This document shows, piece after piece, positions 1-7,331 of a stretch of 19,853 nucleotides of DNA. The notes below the pieces were generated by a model. That model made no database searches. It had not been told where the DNA came from and saw only the letters and a list, made by a program, of their open reading frames with translations. The translations under genes were made by a program, and so were the position numbers. The stretch comes from JACJWR01 sp964556255 (lineage in GTDB: Bacteria > Actinomycetota > Actinomycetes > S36-B12 > UBA10799). Within the stretch, counting starts at the first letter, position 1, and each line of letters opens with the position of its first letter. The stretch spans positions 1 through 19,853 of the forward strand of contig CAZKVQ010000055.1 in assembly GCA_964556255.1 (NCBI GenBank). The letters run 5' to 3'.

Positions 1-1133
1 CCCTGCGGATCGCCTCGGCGATGGCCCGGGATGAGGGCTGGCTGGCCGAGCACATGCTCATCTTGAAGCTCACCTCGCCGAGGGGTGACGTCAAGTACCT
101 GACCGCGGCGTTCCCGTCGGCCTGCGGCAAGACGAACCTGGCGATGCTCGAGCCCTCCGTGCCGGGCTGGAAGGTGGAGACGGTCGGGGACGACATCTGC
201 TGGATGCGCTACGGCGACGATGGCCAGCTCTACGCGATCAACCCGGAGGCCGGCTTCTTCGGGGTGGCGCCCGGCACCAGCATGAAGACGAACGCCAACG
301 CCATTCGCACCCTCTACGCGAACAGCATCTACACCAACGTCGCGTTGACCGATGACGGTGACATCTGGTGGGAGGGCATGACCGACGAGGTGCCTGAGCA
401 CCTGATCGACTGGAAGGGACGGGATTGGACACCGGAGTCCGGTGAGCCGTCCTCGCACCCGAACTCCAGGTTCACCGCTCCCGCCTCCCAATGCCCGTCC
501 ATCGCGGACAACTGGGAGGACCCGGCGGGTGTGCCGATCTCGGCCATCCTGTTCGGTGGCCGGCGCGCCACCAACGTGCCGCTGGTCAACGAGTCGCTGT
601 CCTGGCAGCACGGGGTATTCATCGGGGCGACCATCGCGTCCGAGCAGACCGCCGCAGCCGAAGGGACGGTCGGCGCCCTGCGTCGGGATCCGTTCGCGAT
701 GCTGCCTTTCTGCGGCTACAACATGGCCAACTACTGGGGTCACTGGCTGAAGGTCGGCCAGGCCACCTCGCCCGAGAAGCTGCCCAAGGTGTTCCAGGTC
801 AACTGGTTCCGCAAGGACGCTGACGGCAAGTTCATCTGGCCAGGGTTCGGTGAGAACTCCCGGGTTCTTGCGTGGGTCATCGACCGGGTGGACAACGCCG
901 TCGAGGCGGAGGAGACCCCCATTGGGCGTCGGCCGCTGCCCGGTGACCTCGACGTCGAGGGCCTCGACCTGACCGAGGACCAGCTGATGGAACTGTTCGA
1001 GGTCGATCCGCAGACCTGGTTGGCGGAGGCCGACCTGACCGCGGAGTACTTCGAGAAGTTCGGCGATCAGGTGCCCGAAGGGCTCAACGAGGAGTTGGCG
1101 TCGCTCCGCAGCCGCCTGGAGGCTGCCGAGTAG
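1..1133 (+). CDS. pckG: Phosphoenolpyruvate carboxykinase (GTP), 3' part
   Basis: Converts oxaloacetate and GTP to phosphoenolpyruvate, GDP and CO2 in the cytosol, at the entry to gluconeogenesis. The gene is cut by the window start: the reading frame is open from base 3 and leaves 376 residues of a family that is usually about 600 long. The first readable residues (LRIASAMARDEGWLAEHM) continue smoothly into the conserved core, so the ATG at 21 is internal. Visible signatures are the P-loop with the active-site cysteine (FPSACGKTN), the kinase-2 motif (VGDDI), INPEAGFFGVAPGTS, FGGRRATNVPLV and FGENSRVL near the C-terminus. No disruption is seen. A strong hairpin follows 13 nt after the stop, so the transcript probably ends there. 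Identification as the GTP-type, not the ATP-type, enzyme is firm. Confidence 0.97.
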   Translation, partial: LRIASAMARDEGWLAEHMLILKLTSPRGDVKYLTAAFPSACGKTNLAMLEPSVPGWKVETVGDDICWMRYGDDGQLYAINPEAGFFGVAPGTSMKTNANAIRTLYANSIYTNVALTDDGDIWWEGMTDEVPEHLIDWKGRDWTPESGEPSSHPNSRFTAPASQCPSIADNWEDPAGVPISAILFGGRRATNVPLVNESLSWQHGVFIGATIASEQTAAAEGTVGALRRDPFAMLPFCGYNMANYWGHWLKVGQATSPEKLPKVFQVNWFRKDADGKFIWPGFGENSRVLAWVIDRVDNAVEAEETPIGRRPLPGDLDVEGLDLTEDQLMELFEVDPQTWLAEADLTAEYFEKFGDQVPEGLNEELASLRSRLEAAE

Positions 1134-1145
1134 GCGTTCCCAGCA

Positions 1146-1190
1146 CGAGAGAGGCGCCCTTCCCGGTTGTCCGGGAGGGCGCCTCTCTCG
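1146..1190. terminator. Hairpin terminator between pckG and whiB3-like gene
   Basis: A near-perfect inverted repeat: left arm 1146-1166 and right arm 1171-1190 pair over 20 bp with one bulged T at 1160 and a TTGT loop. It lies 13 nt after the pckG stop and 39 nt beyond the end of the convergent regulator gene, so it can serve both strands. No long U-tract follows on the plus strand, which is common for actinobacterial terminators. Confidence 0.85.
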
Positions 1191-1229
1191 TTACCGCTGG
1201 CAGGTGTTTCTGCGGGTGCCTACTGCAGG

Positions 1230-1604
1230 CTACGAAACAATCCCCAGGGCGCGGGGCCGCACCGCCTCGGTGATCTCCTCGGCGGCCAGTCGTGCTCCCT
1301 CCCCGCGGCCACGCGGGAATTGGGCGACGGCGACCTTTGCGTAGACGCGCTCGCGCTCCTCCTCGGTCAGTCCGCCCCACACCCCGTATGGTTCCCGCGC
1401 GCGGATGGCGTAGTCGGCACACTCGACTCGAACCGAACAGCCGACGCAAACGGCCTTCGCGCTTCGATCCCTTCTGATTCGGGCCAGCCCGCGCTCGTTC
1501 TGCGGGTGGAAGAACAGGTCCGGATCGGCTTCTCGACAGGATCCCACTTCCTGCCATTCCCACGTTGCGTCTGCCGGTACCTGCGAAAGCGGTTGCTGTG
1601 GCAT
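1230..1604 (-). CDS. whiB3: WhiB-family Fe-S transcriptional regulator, WhiB3/WhiD-like
   Basis: A small actinobacterial regulator expected to bind a [4Fe-4S] cluster and contact the principal sigma factor. I chose the ATG at 1604 (124 aa), because a GGGAG sequence lies 5 nt upstream and the protein then starts MPQ like mycobacterial WhiB3. An in-frame ATG at 1619 would add five residues and lacks a good ribosome site. With the chosen start the four cluster cysteines fall at residues 23, 53, 56 and 62 (C-x29-C-x2-C-x5-C), matching the spacing known for WhiB3. The WEWQ stretch before Cys23, FFHPQNERG, and EPYGVWGG (71-78, containing the sigma-contacting G-V/I-WGG turn) are also WhiB3/WhiD-like. 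A basic tail follows. Known roles of the subgroup are redox sensing and late development or lipid metabolism; its targets here are unknown. Confidence 0.93.
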   Translation of the reverse strand: MPQQPLSQVPADATWEWQEVGSCREADPDLFFHPQNERGLARIRRDRSAKAVCVGCSVRVECADYAIRAREPYGVWGGLTEEERERVYAKVAVAQFPRGRGEGARLAAEEITEAVRPRALGIVS

Positions 1605-1881
1605 TCCATCTCCCGTCATCGCCGGGGCGACCCGCCCGTCGGGGCCCCTGAACGTGCATCACACGGGTCCTGAATGCCCGCTGACCAGCACTGACGCTAG
1701 TTGGGCAGCACTCGCTGGGGATCGTCCGATGGTGGTGAGAGGTATCAGCCGAAAGGATGAATTGGTGTGTCGATCTTGCCTGGTCAGAGGGCTATTCACC
1801 CGAATGGCGCACGGATTCGGCAGTTCCTCCACAAATCAGGCGAAGTTCTGGACTCCGGATGACTGCAGGGTGTAACGGGCG
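1605..1881 (-). promoter_or_regulatory. Upstream region of whiB3-like gene, no gene seen
   Basis: This 277-nt stretch separates the thioredoxin stop from the WhiB start. Short open frames in it have no recognisable protein features. On the minus strand a TAGCGT hexamer at 1694-1699 matches the -10 hexamer found before arcA and bcp in this window, but no -35 is evident. It would give a leader of roughly 80 nt. WhiB3/WhiD genes commonly have long upstream regions with complex control, so this is most likely promoter DNA. The exact start site cannot be read. Confidence 0.35.
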
Positions 1882-2238
1882 TCAGGTCTGCTGCTGGCTC
1901 GCCCGGACGACATTCATGTCGACCTCACTGATCGCTCGGATCAGATTCTCCAGCGCGGCCTTGTTCAGTGCGCCCGGTTGGCTGTGCAGCACGATTCCGT
2001 CGCGGATCGCGACCAGGGTCGGAATGGCGCTGATGTTGAACGAGCGAGCCAACCCCTGCTGGGCGTCGGTGTCCACCTTGCCAAAGACGATGTCGGGATT
2101 GCTCTCGGACACCTGGTCGTAGACGGGGCCGAATTGTTTGCAGGGCCCACACCACTCGGCCCAGAAATCGATGAGCACGGTCGGGCTGGACTTGACGGTC
2201 GCCGCGAAATTGTCGGCGGTGAGTTCGACGGTCGTCAT
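1882..2238 (-). CDS. trxA: Thioredoxin
   Basis: A cytosolic dithiol-disulfide oxidoreductase of 118 aa, slightly longer than the usual ~105-110. The active site WCGPC is at residues 29-33, preceded by the FWAEW strand. The cis-proline is Pro73 (AIPT). No signal peptide or membrane segment is present. The start is supported by GGAG (minus strand, 2247-2250) 8 nt upstream of the ATG. It lies 22 nt downstream of the polysaccharide deacetylase gene on the same strand, so the two may share a transcript. No thioredoxin reductase is adjacent. The C-terminal tail after the last helix (MNVVRASQQQT) is polar and probably disordered. Confidence 0.95.
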   Translation of the reverse strand: MTTVELTADNFAATVKSSPTVLIDFWAEWCGPCKQFGPVYDQVSESNPDIVFGKVDTDAQQGLARSFNISAIPTLVAIRDGIVLHSQPGALNKAALENLIRAISEVDMNVVRASQQQT

Positions 2239-2260
2239 CCTCTGATCTCCTCGACTCGAA

Positions 2261-3118
2261 CTAGGGAAGGGGTTTGGCAGGCGCGCTGTCGCACGCGAAA
2301 CCGAAGGAGTAGCCCTGCGCCTTGAGGGCCGGCAGGATCTGCGCGAGCGCCGACACCGTCTGTGAGCGGTCCGAGCCGCTGTCGTGCATCAGCACCACCG
2401 CGCCAGGGGCAACATTGCTCATCACCCGGTCGACGATGCGCTCCGCACCCGGGTTCGACCAGTCCTTGGGATCCACATCCCAGAGCTGTTGGGTCATTCC
2501 GGTGTCGCCGATCGCACCCCTCACGCCACTGCTGGTGGCCCCGTAGGGCGGCCGGACGCAAGTCGGGGTCAGTCCCGTGACGTTCTTGATCACCGTGTTG
2601 GTACGGAGCAGTTGGCCGTCGACGATAGACGAATAGGACAGGTTGGTCAGGTACGGATGGTTGTACGAGTGGTTCTCGACCCTGTTACCGGCGGCGACGA
2701 CCCGGCGGGCCACATCCGGATAGTTCTCGACCATCACGCCCTGCATGAAGAACGTGCCGCGGGCGTCGTACTGCTTAAGTAGCCCAAGAACCTGGTCGGT
2801 CCACGTGGGGTCGGGACCATCGTCGAAGGTCAGGTAGACGACCTTCGCGTTGGGGGGAAGGGCGGGCTGGGCGGGTTCGGTGGCCGGGGGAGGTTCGCTT
2901 GGCGCCGGTTGGTCGCTGGGGGTTGCCGATTCGGCAGCCGACGGAGCGACCTGGGGGTCCTGGCTCTGGCTGAGTTCGGTGCCGGAGGAGACACCAGAGG
3001 TGTCAGCGGCGTTGGCCGGGGTTCCGATCATCCCGGCTGTGCCCAACCAGTAGCCGCCGGCGAGGGCGACGATCATCGCAACGACGCCAGAGCAGATGAT
3101 GAGCAGTCGCTTCGCCAT
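2261..3118 (-). CDS. Membrane-anchored polysaccharide (peptidoglycan/chitin-type) deacetylase
   Basis: A 285-aa NodB-homology (carbohydrate esterase 4) protein, expected to remove N-acetyl groups from a cell-envelope glycan outside the membrane. Residues 5-28 form a hydrophobic signal or anchor segment after the basic MAKR. A linker rich in Pro, Ala and Ser (about 38-90) follows, then the catalytic domain from about 92. All five family motifs can be seen: TFDDGPDP (97-104, Asp99/Asp100), the metal-site HSYNH (150-154), RPPYG (189-193), DVDPKDW (214-220) and LMHDSG (243-248). The start is well placed: GGGAGGA lies just before the ATG. Substrate (peptidoglycan, another glycan, or a small acetylated sugar) cannot be decided from sequence. 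Confidence 0.92.
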   Translation of the reverse strand: MAKRLLIICSGVVAMIVALAGGYWLGTAGMIGTPANAADTSGVSSGTELSQSQDPQVAPSAAESATPSDQPAPSEPPPATEPAQPALPPNAKVVYLTFDDGPDPTWTDQVLGLLKQYDARGTFFMQGVMVENYPDVARRVVAAGNRVENHSYNHPYLTNLSYSSIVDGQLLRTNTVIKNVTGLTPTCVRPPYGATSSGVRGAIGDTGMTQQLWDVDPKDWSNPGAERIVDRVMSNVAPGAVVLMHDSGSDRSQTVSALAQILPALKAQGYSFGFACDSAPAKPLP

Positions 3119-3188
3119 CGGTCCTCCCGCCTCGTCATCGTCGGTGTTTGGCTTTGCCGTTGGTCAACGACAATGCCAGAATGTTGTG

Positions 3189-3782
3189 GTGCCGGCCGAG
3201 ATTCCCGACCTCAACACGCCCGGTGTTCCTCGTGTGGGTGCTCTGCTCGTGGCAACGCCGGAAATTTCCCAAGGAATCTTCCGGCGCAGTGTGATTCTAC
3301 TCCTTGATCATGACGAGTCTGGATCGCTGGGGGTCATCCTCAACCATCTGACGGACCTGGCGGCCGCCGATGTGATGCCCGGATGGGAGTCGGTGCTCTA
3401 CACGAATGTGGCTGAGGGAGGTCCGGTTGGACCCGATTCCGCGGTCGCCGTGGCCCGGCTATCCGGGGATCGGATGGCCGATCCCACAACCGGATTGCAG
3501 CGGTTGTCGGGTCCCTGGGCGCTGGTGGATCTGGAGAGTGATCCGGACGGCCTCGTCGAGGTGACGGGGGCGCAGTTGTTCGCCGGATACTCGGGTTGGG
3601 GGCCGGGACAGCTGGCCGGGGAATTGCACGGCGGCGCTTGGTGGGTTGTTGAGTCCCATCCCGCCGATCTGGCATTGGCCCGCCAGTCCGATCCGCAAAC
3701 GATGTGGCGCACTGTCCTGCGGCGGCAGTCTGGTGACCTTCGATTCGCCGCGACGTTTCCCGACGACCCCTCGCACAATTAG
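3189..3782 (+). CDS. YqgE/UPF0301 (DUF179) family protein
   Basis: A conserved bacterial protein of unknown biochemical role, similar throughout to mycobacterial Rv0038. Family blocks are visible: GALLVATPEISQGIFRRSV near the N-terminus, LLLDHDESGSLGVILNH, a GGPVGPDSA-like segment, FAGYSGWGPGQL, and the C-terminal WRTVLRRQSGDLRF. An in-frame ATG exists at 3096, but it would overlap the divergent deacetylase gene and add 31 residues unlike the family. Adjacent GTG codons at 3186 and 3189 are better. I chose 3189 because CAGAAT (3177-3182) lies 6 nt upstream, the spacing seen at other leaderless starts in this window. That gives 197 aa, the usual length. Start position is less certain than identity. 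Confidence 0.88.
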   Translation: MPAEIPDLNTPGVPRVGALLVATPEISQGIFRRSVILLLDHDESGSLGVILNHLTDLAAADVMPGWESVLYTNVAEGGPVGPDSAVAVARLSGDRMADPTTGLQRLSGPWALVDLESDPDGLVEVTGAQLFAGYSGWGPGQLAGELHGGAWWVVESHPADLALARQSDPQTMWRTVLRRQSGDLRFAATFPDDPSHN

Positions 3783-3785
3783 ACT
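3780..3785 (+). promoter_or_regulatory. Candidate -10 box of leaderless DUF3039 mRNA
   Basis: TAGACT lies 7 nt before the ATG at 3793 and shares bases with the stop codon of the YqgE gene. There is no ribosome site between box and start, so transcription probably begins at or next to the start codon. No convincing -35 is seen (TTTCCC 18 nt upstream is poor). Confidence 0.5.
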
Positions 3786-3792
3786 CCTCGCT

Positions 3793-4107
3793 ATGAGCGA
3801 TCCATCGACACCCGCTGCAGAGCCGTTGGCCAGTCCTGGGCTCTCGGGGGGCACCCTGACCGAAGAGCGCACAGACTCCCTGCTCGAGCCTGGTGATCAC
3901 GAGCGGTTCTCACACTTCGTGCGCAAGGAGAAGATCGTGGAGAGCGCCGTCACCGGTGAGCCCGTGATCGCGCTGTGCGGCAAGGTGTGGGTGCCCAGTC
4001 GTGATCCGTCGCGTTACCCGGTGTGTCCGGACTGCAAGGCGATCTACGAAGGGTTGAATCCGGGCAAGGGCGACGACTCCGGGGACTCCGGGGACTCCGG
4101 GGACTAG
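3793..4107 (+). CDS. DUF3039 family protein
   Basis: A 104-aa actinobacterial protein of unknown function. The frame is open upstream to 3646, but the ATG at 3793, just after the YqgE stop, is the natural start. The conserved core is about 35-92: GDHERFSHFVRKEKI, then ALCGKVWVPSRDP and YPVCPDCKAIYE. Three cysteines (C-G-K ... C-P-D-C) could hold a metal such as zinc; this is inferred. The C-terminus is a low-complexity acidic tail (GDDSGDSGDSGD) encoded by a 9-nt tandem repeat, so its length may vary between strains. It is only 10 nt from the YqgE stop but seems to have its own promoter. Confidence 0.9.
   Translation: MSDPSTPAAEPLASPGLSGGTLTEERTDSLLEPGDHERFSHFVRKEKIVESAVTGEPVIALCGKVWVPSRDPSRYPVCPDCKAIYEGLNPGKGDDSGDSGDSGD
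4075..4104 (+). repeat. 9-nt tandem repeat in the DUF3039 tail
   Basis: The unit GACTCCGGG occurs three times in perfect register (4075-4083, 4084-4092, 4093-4101) plus a partial GAC before the stop. It encodes the DSG/GDS repeats. The in-frame length means copy-number change would not break the protein. Confidence 0.9.
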
Positions 4108-4110
4108 CAG

Positions 4111-4199
4111 GTCGGTTCTGCCGCGGCTCTCAGGNNNNNNNNNNGACTGGATCATGTCGCTCGAGCTGATGTGGTACTCGTCGGTTCTGCCGCTGCTCT
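4111..4199. repeat. Imperfect 20-nt direct repeat flanking the assembly gap
   Basis: The 20 bases at 4111-4130 recur at 4180-4199 with one mismatch (GTCGGTTCTGCCGC then GGCTCT or TGCTCT). The copies lie on opposite sides of the N-run. A repeat here probably explains why the assembler stopped, and more copies may be hidden in the gap. No gene is seen between 4108 and 4219. Confidence 0.75.
4135..4144. other. Assembly gap (10 N)
   Basis: Ten N bases. A round number like this is often a scaffolding placeholder, so the true missing length is unknown. It falls between the convergent DUF3039 and arginine deiminase genes and does not interrupt either. Confidence 0.98.
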
Positions 4200-4219
4200 G
4201 CGGACCCGCTGAGCCGGTC

Positions 4220-5446
4220 TCACAAGCCGTCTCGGGAGATGGGGCAACTCATACAGCGAGGGCCACCGCGTCCCCGACCGAGTTCGCCGCCCGCGATGGG
4301 AATCACCTCGATGCCGTGGTCGGCCAAGAACTGGTTCGTGGTCGTGTTGCGCTCGTATCCGACGATCACCCCCGGGGCGACCGCGAGGAAGTTGTTCCCG
4401 TCGTCCCATTGCTCGCGCTGGGCGCCCATGTCGTCGATCGGTGCCTGCAGCGCACGCAACTCCGGTACTCCCAGAACGGCCGCCACCTCCGGGAACAGCT
4501 CGCTGTTCTCGCGGATGTCGAAGTCGCCTCCGCTGCCCCGTTTCGTCAGCGTGAACGAACGTAGGTGGTCTGGTAGGTACGGATAGACCGAGAACGCGTC
4601 CTTATCCACCATGGTCATCGCGGTGTCGAGGTGCATGAATGCCCGTTCCTTGGGCAGTTCCACGACGAAGACGGTGTCGATCAGGCTCCGGGGATCGGAG
4701 AAGTAGCCGCGGGTGAGGTTGGACACCCCCTGGGGCGTGGACCGCTCGGAAAGGCCCACCATGACCGCGCCGTTGCCGAGTACCAGGATGTCGCCGCCTT
4801 CGACGGTGGACTGTTCGTGGTTGGCGTCGTCGTTTCCGTAGTAGAAGTGCAGGTCGGCGGCGGCGAAACGGGGGTGGTAGTTCCAGACGGTCCGGGAATG
4901 CAGGAGTTCGCGTCTGCGCGCCACCTTCGCCATCGGATGCACCGAAAGTCCGTCGTAGGCGAAGGCAGAGTTGTCCCGTTGGAAGAGGTGATTGGGCAAC
5001 GGTGGTAGCACGAAGTCGGTCGGCTGCATCGTTCGCCACAGCATCCCGTGGGCGTCGGGCAGATCCAGGTCCGAACGCAGGATTCCGCCGATAAGCAGCT
5101 CGGCGAGGTCCGCAGCCGGCATCGATCTGGCTATCTCGGTCAACGGGCGGGCGAGTCCCGGCCCGACGGTGAAGTCGTTGAACACCCGGGCGATCAGGAA
5201 CTCCCTGCCCTCGTCGACCTCAATCGCCTCGGCGAGCAGGTCGGCGAAGTAATGCACCGTGACCCCGCGCTCCCGCAAGTGGTCGGCGAAGGCGTCGTGC
5301 TCGGCTCGCGCCCGGTCGGCCCACATCACGTCGTCGAATAGGAGTTGGTGCACGTTGCTCGGCGTGAGCCTGTTCAATTCGAGTCCCGGCCGGTGCAGCA
5401 CGACCTCGTGGAGTTGCCCGACTTCGGAGTCCACGCTCAGTTCCAT
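4220..5446 (-). CDS. arcA: Arginine deiminase
   Basis: Hydrolyses L-arginine to citrulline and ammonia in the cytosol. The 408-aa length is normal for the family and similarity to mycobacterial Rv1001 runs end to end. Motifs: LFDDVMWADRA (36-46), FQRD with Asp158, VEGGD (215-219), MHLDT (271-275, His272/Asp274), EQWDDGNN (345-352), and the catalytic cysteine Cys401 in GRGGPRCMSCP. Together these give the Asp-His-Asp-Cys set expected of the guanidino-modifying fold. The usual partners, ornithine carbamoyltransferase, carbamate kinase and the arginine/ornithine antiporter, are not next to it, so here it may serve arginine breakdown or acid/nitrogen balance without a local ADI operon. The ATG at 5446 has no ribosome site but has a TAGCGT box 6 nt upstream. 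Confidence 0.96.
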   Translation of the reverse strand: MELSVDSEVGQLHEVVLHRPGLELNRLTPSNVHQLLFDDVMWADRARAEHDAFADHLRERGVTVHYFADLLAEAIEVDEGREFLIARVFNDFTVGPGLARPLTEIARSMPAADLAELLIGGILRSDLDLPDAHGMLWRTMQPTDFVLPPLPNHLFQRDNSAFAYDGLSVHPMAKVARRRELLHSRTVWNYHPRFAAADLHFYYGNDDANHEQSTVEGGDILVLGNGAVMVGLSERSTPQGVSNLTRGYFSDPRSLIDTVFVVELPKERAFMHLDTAMTMVDKDAFSVYPYLPDHLRSFTLTKRGSGGDFDIRENSELFPEVAAVLGVPELRALQAPIDDMGAQREQWDDGNNFLAVAPGVIVGYERNTTTNQFLADHGIEVIPIAGGELGRGRGGPRCMSCPISRDGL

Positions 5447-5452
5447 CCGGTA

Positions 5453-5458
5453 ACGCTA
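5453..5458 (-). promoter_or_regulatory. Candidate -10 box of leaderless arcA mRNA
   Basis: On the minus strand TAGCGT is followed by 6 nt and then the arcA ATG. The same hexamer occurs 7 nt before the bcp start. No ribosome site fits between. No clear -35. Confidence 0.5.
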
Positions 5459-5520
5459 GCGGGTTGGACAGCCTCTCGGCTTCCTGCGTGGCGCTGCAGT
5501 GAGACGCCGTGGGCACCACC

Positions 5521-5526
5521 TAGAGT
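5521..5526 (+). promoter_or_regulatory. Candidate -10 box upstream of helicase gene
   Basis: TAGAGT ends 9 nt before the GTG start at 5536. The spacing implies a leaderless or nearly leaderless transcript. It shares an 89-nt divergent intergenic region with the arcA promoter. No good -35 is seen. Confidence 0.4.
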
Positions 5527-5535
5527 CCTGGTCTT

Positions 5536-7212
5536 GTGACAAGCCTCGCCCTCGCCGCCAGCGGTCCCCGGCTGCGTGTCTGGCAGGAGCAGGCACTGGC
5601 CGCCTACGAGTCGAAGGACTCCCGCGATTTCCTGGCTGTGGCCACCCCGGGCGCAGGCAAGACGACCTTCGCGCTGGTCCTTGCCCGCCGCCTGTTGGAT
5701 CGAAGGATGGTCGACCGGGTGGTCGTAGTGACGCCCACGGAGCACTTGAAGTCTCAGTGGGCGCAGGCGGCCGATCTTATGGACATCGCGATCGACCCGG
5801 CATTCGGCCGGGGTGTCGGGCTGGCGCCCGACTACGACGGCGTTGCCGTGACCTACGCCGGGGTGGCCGCTGCCACCGCGGCTCTTCGGGCGATGGTCAC
5901 CTCCCGACGCACGTTGGTGATCCTCGACGAGATCCACCATGCGGGTGACGCCATGTCGTGGGGTGAGGCGGTGCAGGAAGCCTTCACGCCGGCGACGCGG
6001 CGGTTGTCCCTGACCGGAACCCCGTTCAGAAGCGACGTCAACCCAATTCCGTTTGTGACCTACCGAGCCGGCGCCGACGGTCTGCTGCGCAGCGAGGCCG
6101 ACTTCTCCTACGGCTACGGGGCTGCTTTGGCCGATGGCGCCGTTCGACCGGTCATCTTCCTGGCCTACGCGGGCCAGATGACCTGGCGAACCCGATGCGG
6201 GGTCGAAGTGACCGCCGACCTGGCCAGCGGGCAGGCACGTGACGTCACTGCGGCGGCCCTGCGAACGGCCCTCGACCCTGCGGGAACCTGGATCGCAGAG
6301 GTGCTGAGGTCCGCGGATCGTCGACTGTCCGAGGTCCGCCGCAACGTGCCCGACGCCGGCGGGTTGGTGATTGCCAGCGACCACGAATCGGCCCGGGCGT
6401 ACGCGGCCAGACTCACCGAGCTCACCGGTCAGCAGCCAGTGGTAGTGCTGTCCGACGATCCCCGCGCCAGCGAACGGATCGAGAGCTTCGCCTCCTCGGG
6501 TCAACGCTGGCTGGTGGCGGTGCGGATGGTCTCCGAAGGCGTGGACATCCCGCGGTTGATGGTGGGTGTCTACGCCACGTCCACCGGCACGCCGCTGTTC
6601 TTCGCCCAAGCTGTCGGGCGTTTCGTCCGAGCCCGTCGCGCTGGGGAGACTGCCTCGGTCTTCCTACCGAGCGTTCCGTCGCTGTTGGCCCACGCTGGGG
6701 CGTTGGAGGCCGAACGTGACCACGTGTTGCGCCGCAGCCACGACGAGGAATGGGTGGCGGAGTTGGTCACCCGAACCGAGCCCGGTGAGGATGAGCTGTC
6801 GGGTTTTCAGGCCCTCTCCAGCGAGGCGACCTTCGACCGGGTGCTCTTCGACGGCGGCGAATTCAATCCCGAGCTGCGACCGCAGTCCGATGAGGACCAC
6901 GACTTCCTGGGCATCCCCGGCCTACTGGACGCGGATCAGGTGGCCGAACTGCTGCGTTCGCGACGACGTTCGGAGGCCGTGCGCTCCGCCGCCTCGAGCC
7001 CGACCCGGACGAGGTCGGATGAGGTGAAGCAATTGCGGGCAGAACTCACGGCATGTGCCCGGGCGCTCGCGGCGCAACTTGGAGTGTCGGTGGCATCCGT
7101 GCATGCCGACGCGCGTCGATCCTGCGGAGGCCCGCCGGCGGGTCAGGCATCGGTTGAGCAACTCACCAGCCGGATTGCATATCTGCGGGGCCGCGCGGTC
7201 GGGCGCGGTTGA
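5536..7212 (+). CDS. Superfamily 2 DEAD/DEAH-box helicase
   Basis: A 558-aa ATP-dependent nucleic-acid helicase or translocase of the SF2 class. Visible motifs: a Q-like RVWQEQALAAY (14-24), Walker A ATPGAGKTT (36-44), motif Ia VVVVTPTEHL (62-71), motif II DEIH (131-134), motif III LTGTPF (159-164), motif V SEGVDIPRL (333-341) and motif VI QAVGRFVRARR (358-368). The two RecA-like domains end near 385. The remaining ~170 residues contain acidic, Glu/Asp-rich stretches and an Arg-rich segment and match no domain I recognise. The LTGTPFR and GRFVRARR forms resemble DNA-acting Rad25/UvrB-like and type III restriction-like helicases more than RNA helicases, but substrate is inferred. No nuclease or methylase is adjacent. 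Start GTG (5536) follows a TAGAGT box. Confidence 0.9.
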   Translation: MTSLALAASGPRLRVWQEQALAAYESKDSRDFLAVATPGAGKTTFALVLARRLLDRRMVDRVVVVTPTEHLKSQWAQAADLMDIAIDPAFGRGVGLAPDYDGVAVTYAGVAAATAALRAMVTSRRTLVILDEIHHAGDAMSWGEAVQEAFTPATRRLSLTGTPFRSDVNPIPFVTYRAGADGLLRSEADFSYGYGAALADGAVRPVIFLAYAGQMTWRTRCGVEVTADLASGQARDVTAAALRTALDPAGTWIAEVLRSADRRLSEVRRNVPDAGGLVIASDHESARAYAARLTELTGQQPVVVLSDDPRASERIESFASSGQRWLVAVRMVSEGVDIPRLMVGVYATSTGTPLFFAQAVGRFVRARRAGETASVFLPSVPSLLAHAGALEAERDHVLRRSHDEEWVAELVTRTEPGEDELSGFQALSSEATFDRVLFDGGEFNPELRPQSDEDHDFLGIPGLLDADQVAELLRSRRRSEAVRSAASSPTRTRSDEVKQLRAELTACARALAAQLGVSVASVHADARRSCGGPPAGQASVEQLTSRIAYLRGRAVGRG

Positions 7213-7259
7213 CGTCACGCCACGCGGGTAGATCTGCATCGCGAAAGCGTCAAGACTTC

Positions 7260-7265
7260 TATACT
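7260..7265 (+). promoter_or_regulatory. Candidate -10 box upstream of DUF308 gene
   Basis: TATACT is the closest match to the general -10 consensus in this intergenic stretch. It would give a leader of about 60 nt that contains the GAGAGG ribosome site at 7317-7322, 9 nt before the GTG at 7332. No -35 is clear. Confidence 0.35.
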
Positions 7266-7331
7266 CGGTTGTCGTACGGCGCGCTGCCGGCCCCGGTGTA
7301 ACCCGCGCCCGAACGCGAGAGGCAAGAACAC

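Noticed and set aside
1654..1875. A 73-codon plus-strand open frame between whiB3 and trxA
   Set aside because: It has no ribosome site, no recognisable features and lies in a probable promoter region.
3096..3188. Upstream ATG start for the YqgE gene
   Set aside because: It would overlap the divergent deacetylase coding sequence and add a Ser/Phe-rich tail unlike the family.
4075..4104. CRISPR-like array
   Set aside because: The units are 9 nt, contiguous, in frame and inside a coding tail; there are no spacers and no cas genes.
5437..6609. A 390-codon open frame on the minus strand across the arcA/helicase divergent region
   Set aside because: It lies antisense to the well-supported helicase, has low-complexity Gly/Arg/His-rich content and no family features; long shadow frames are expected at high GC.
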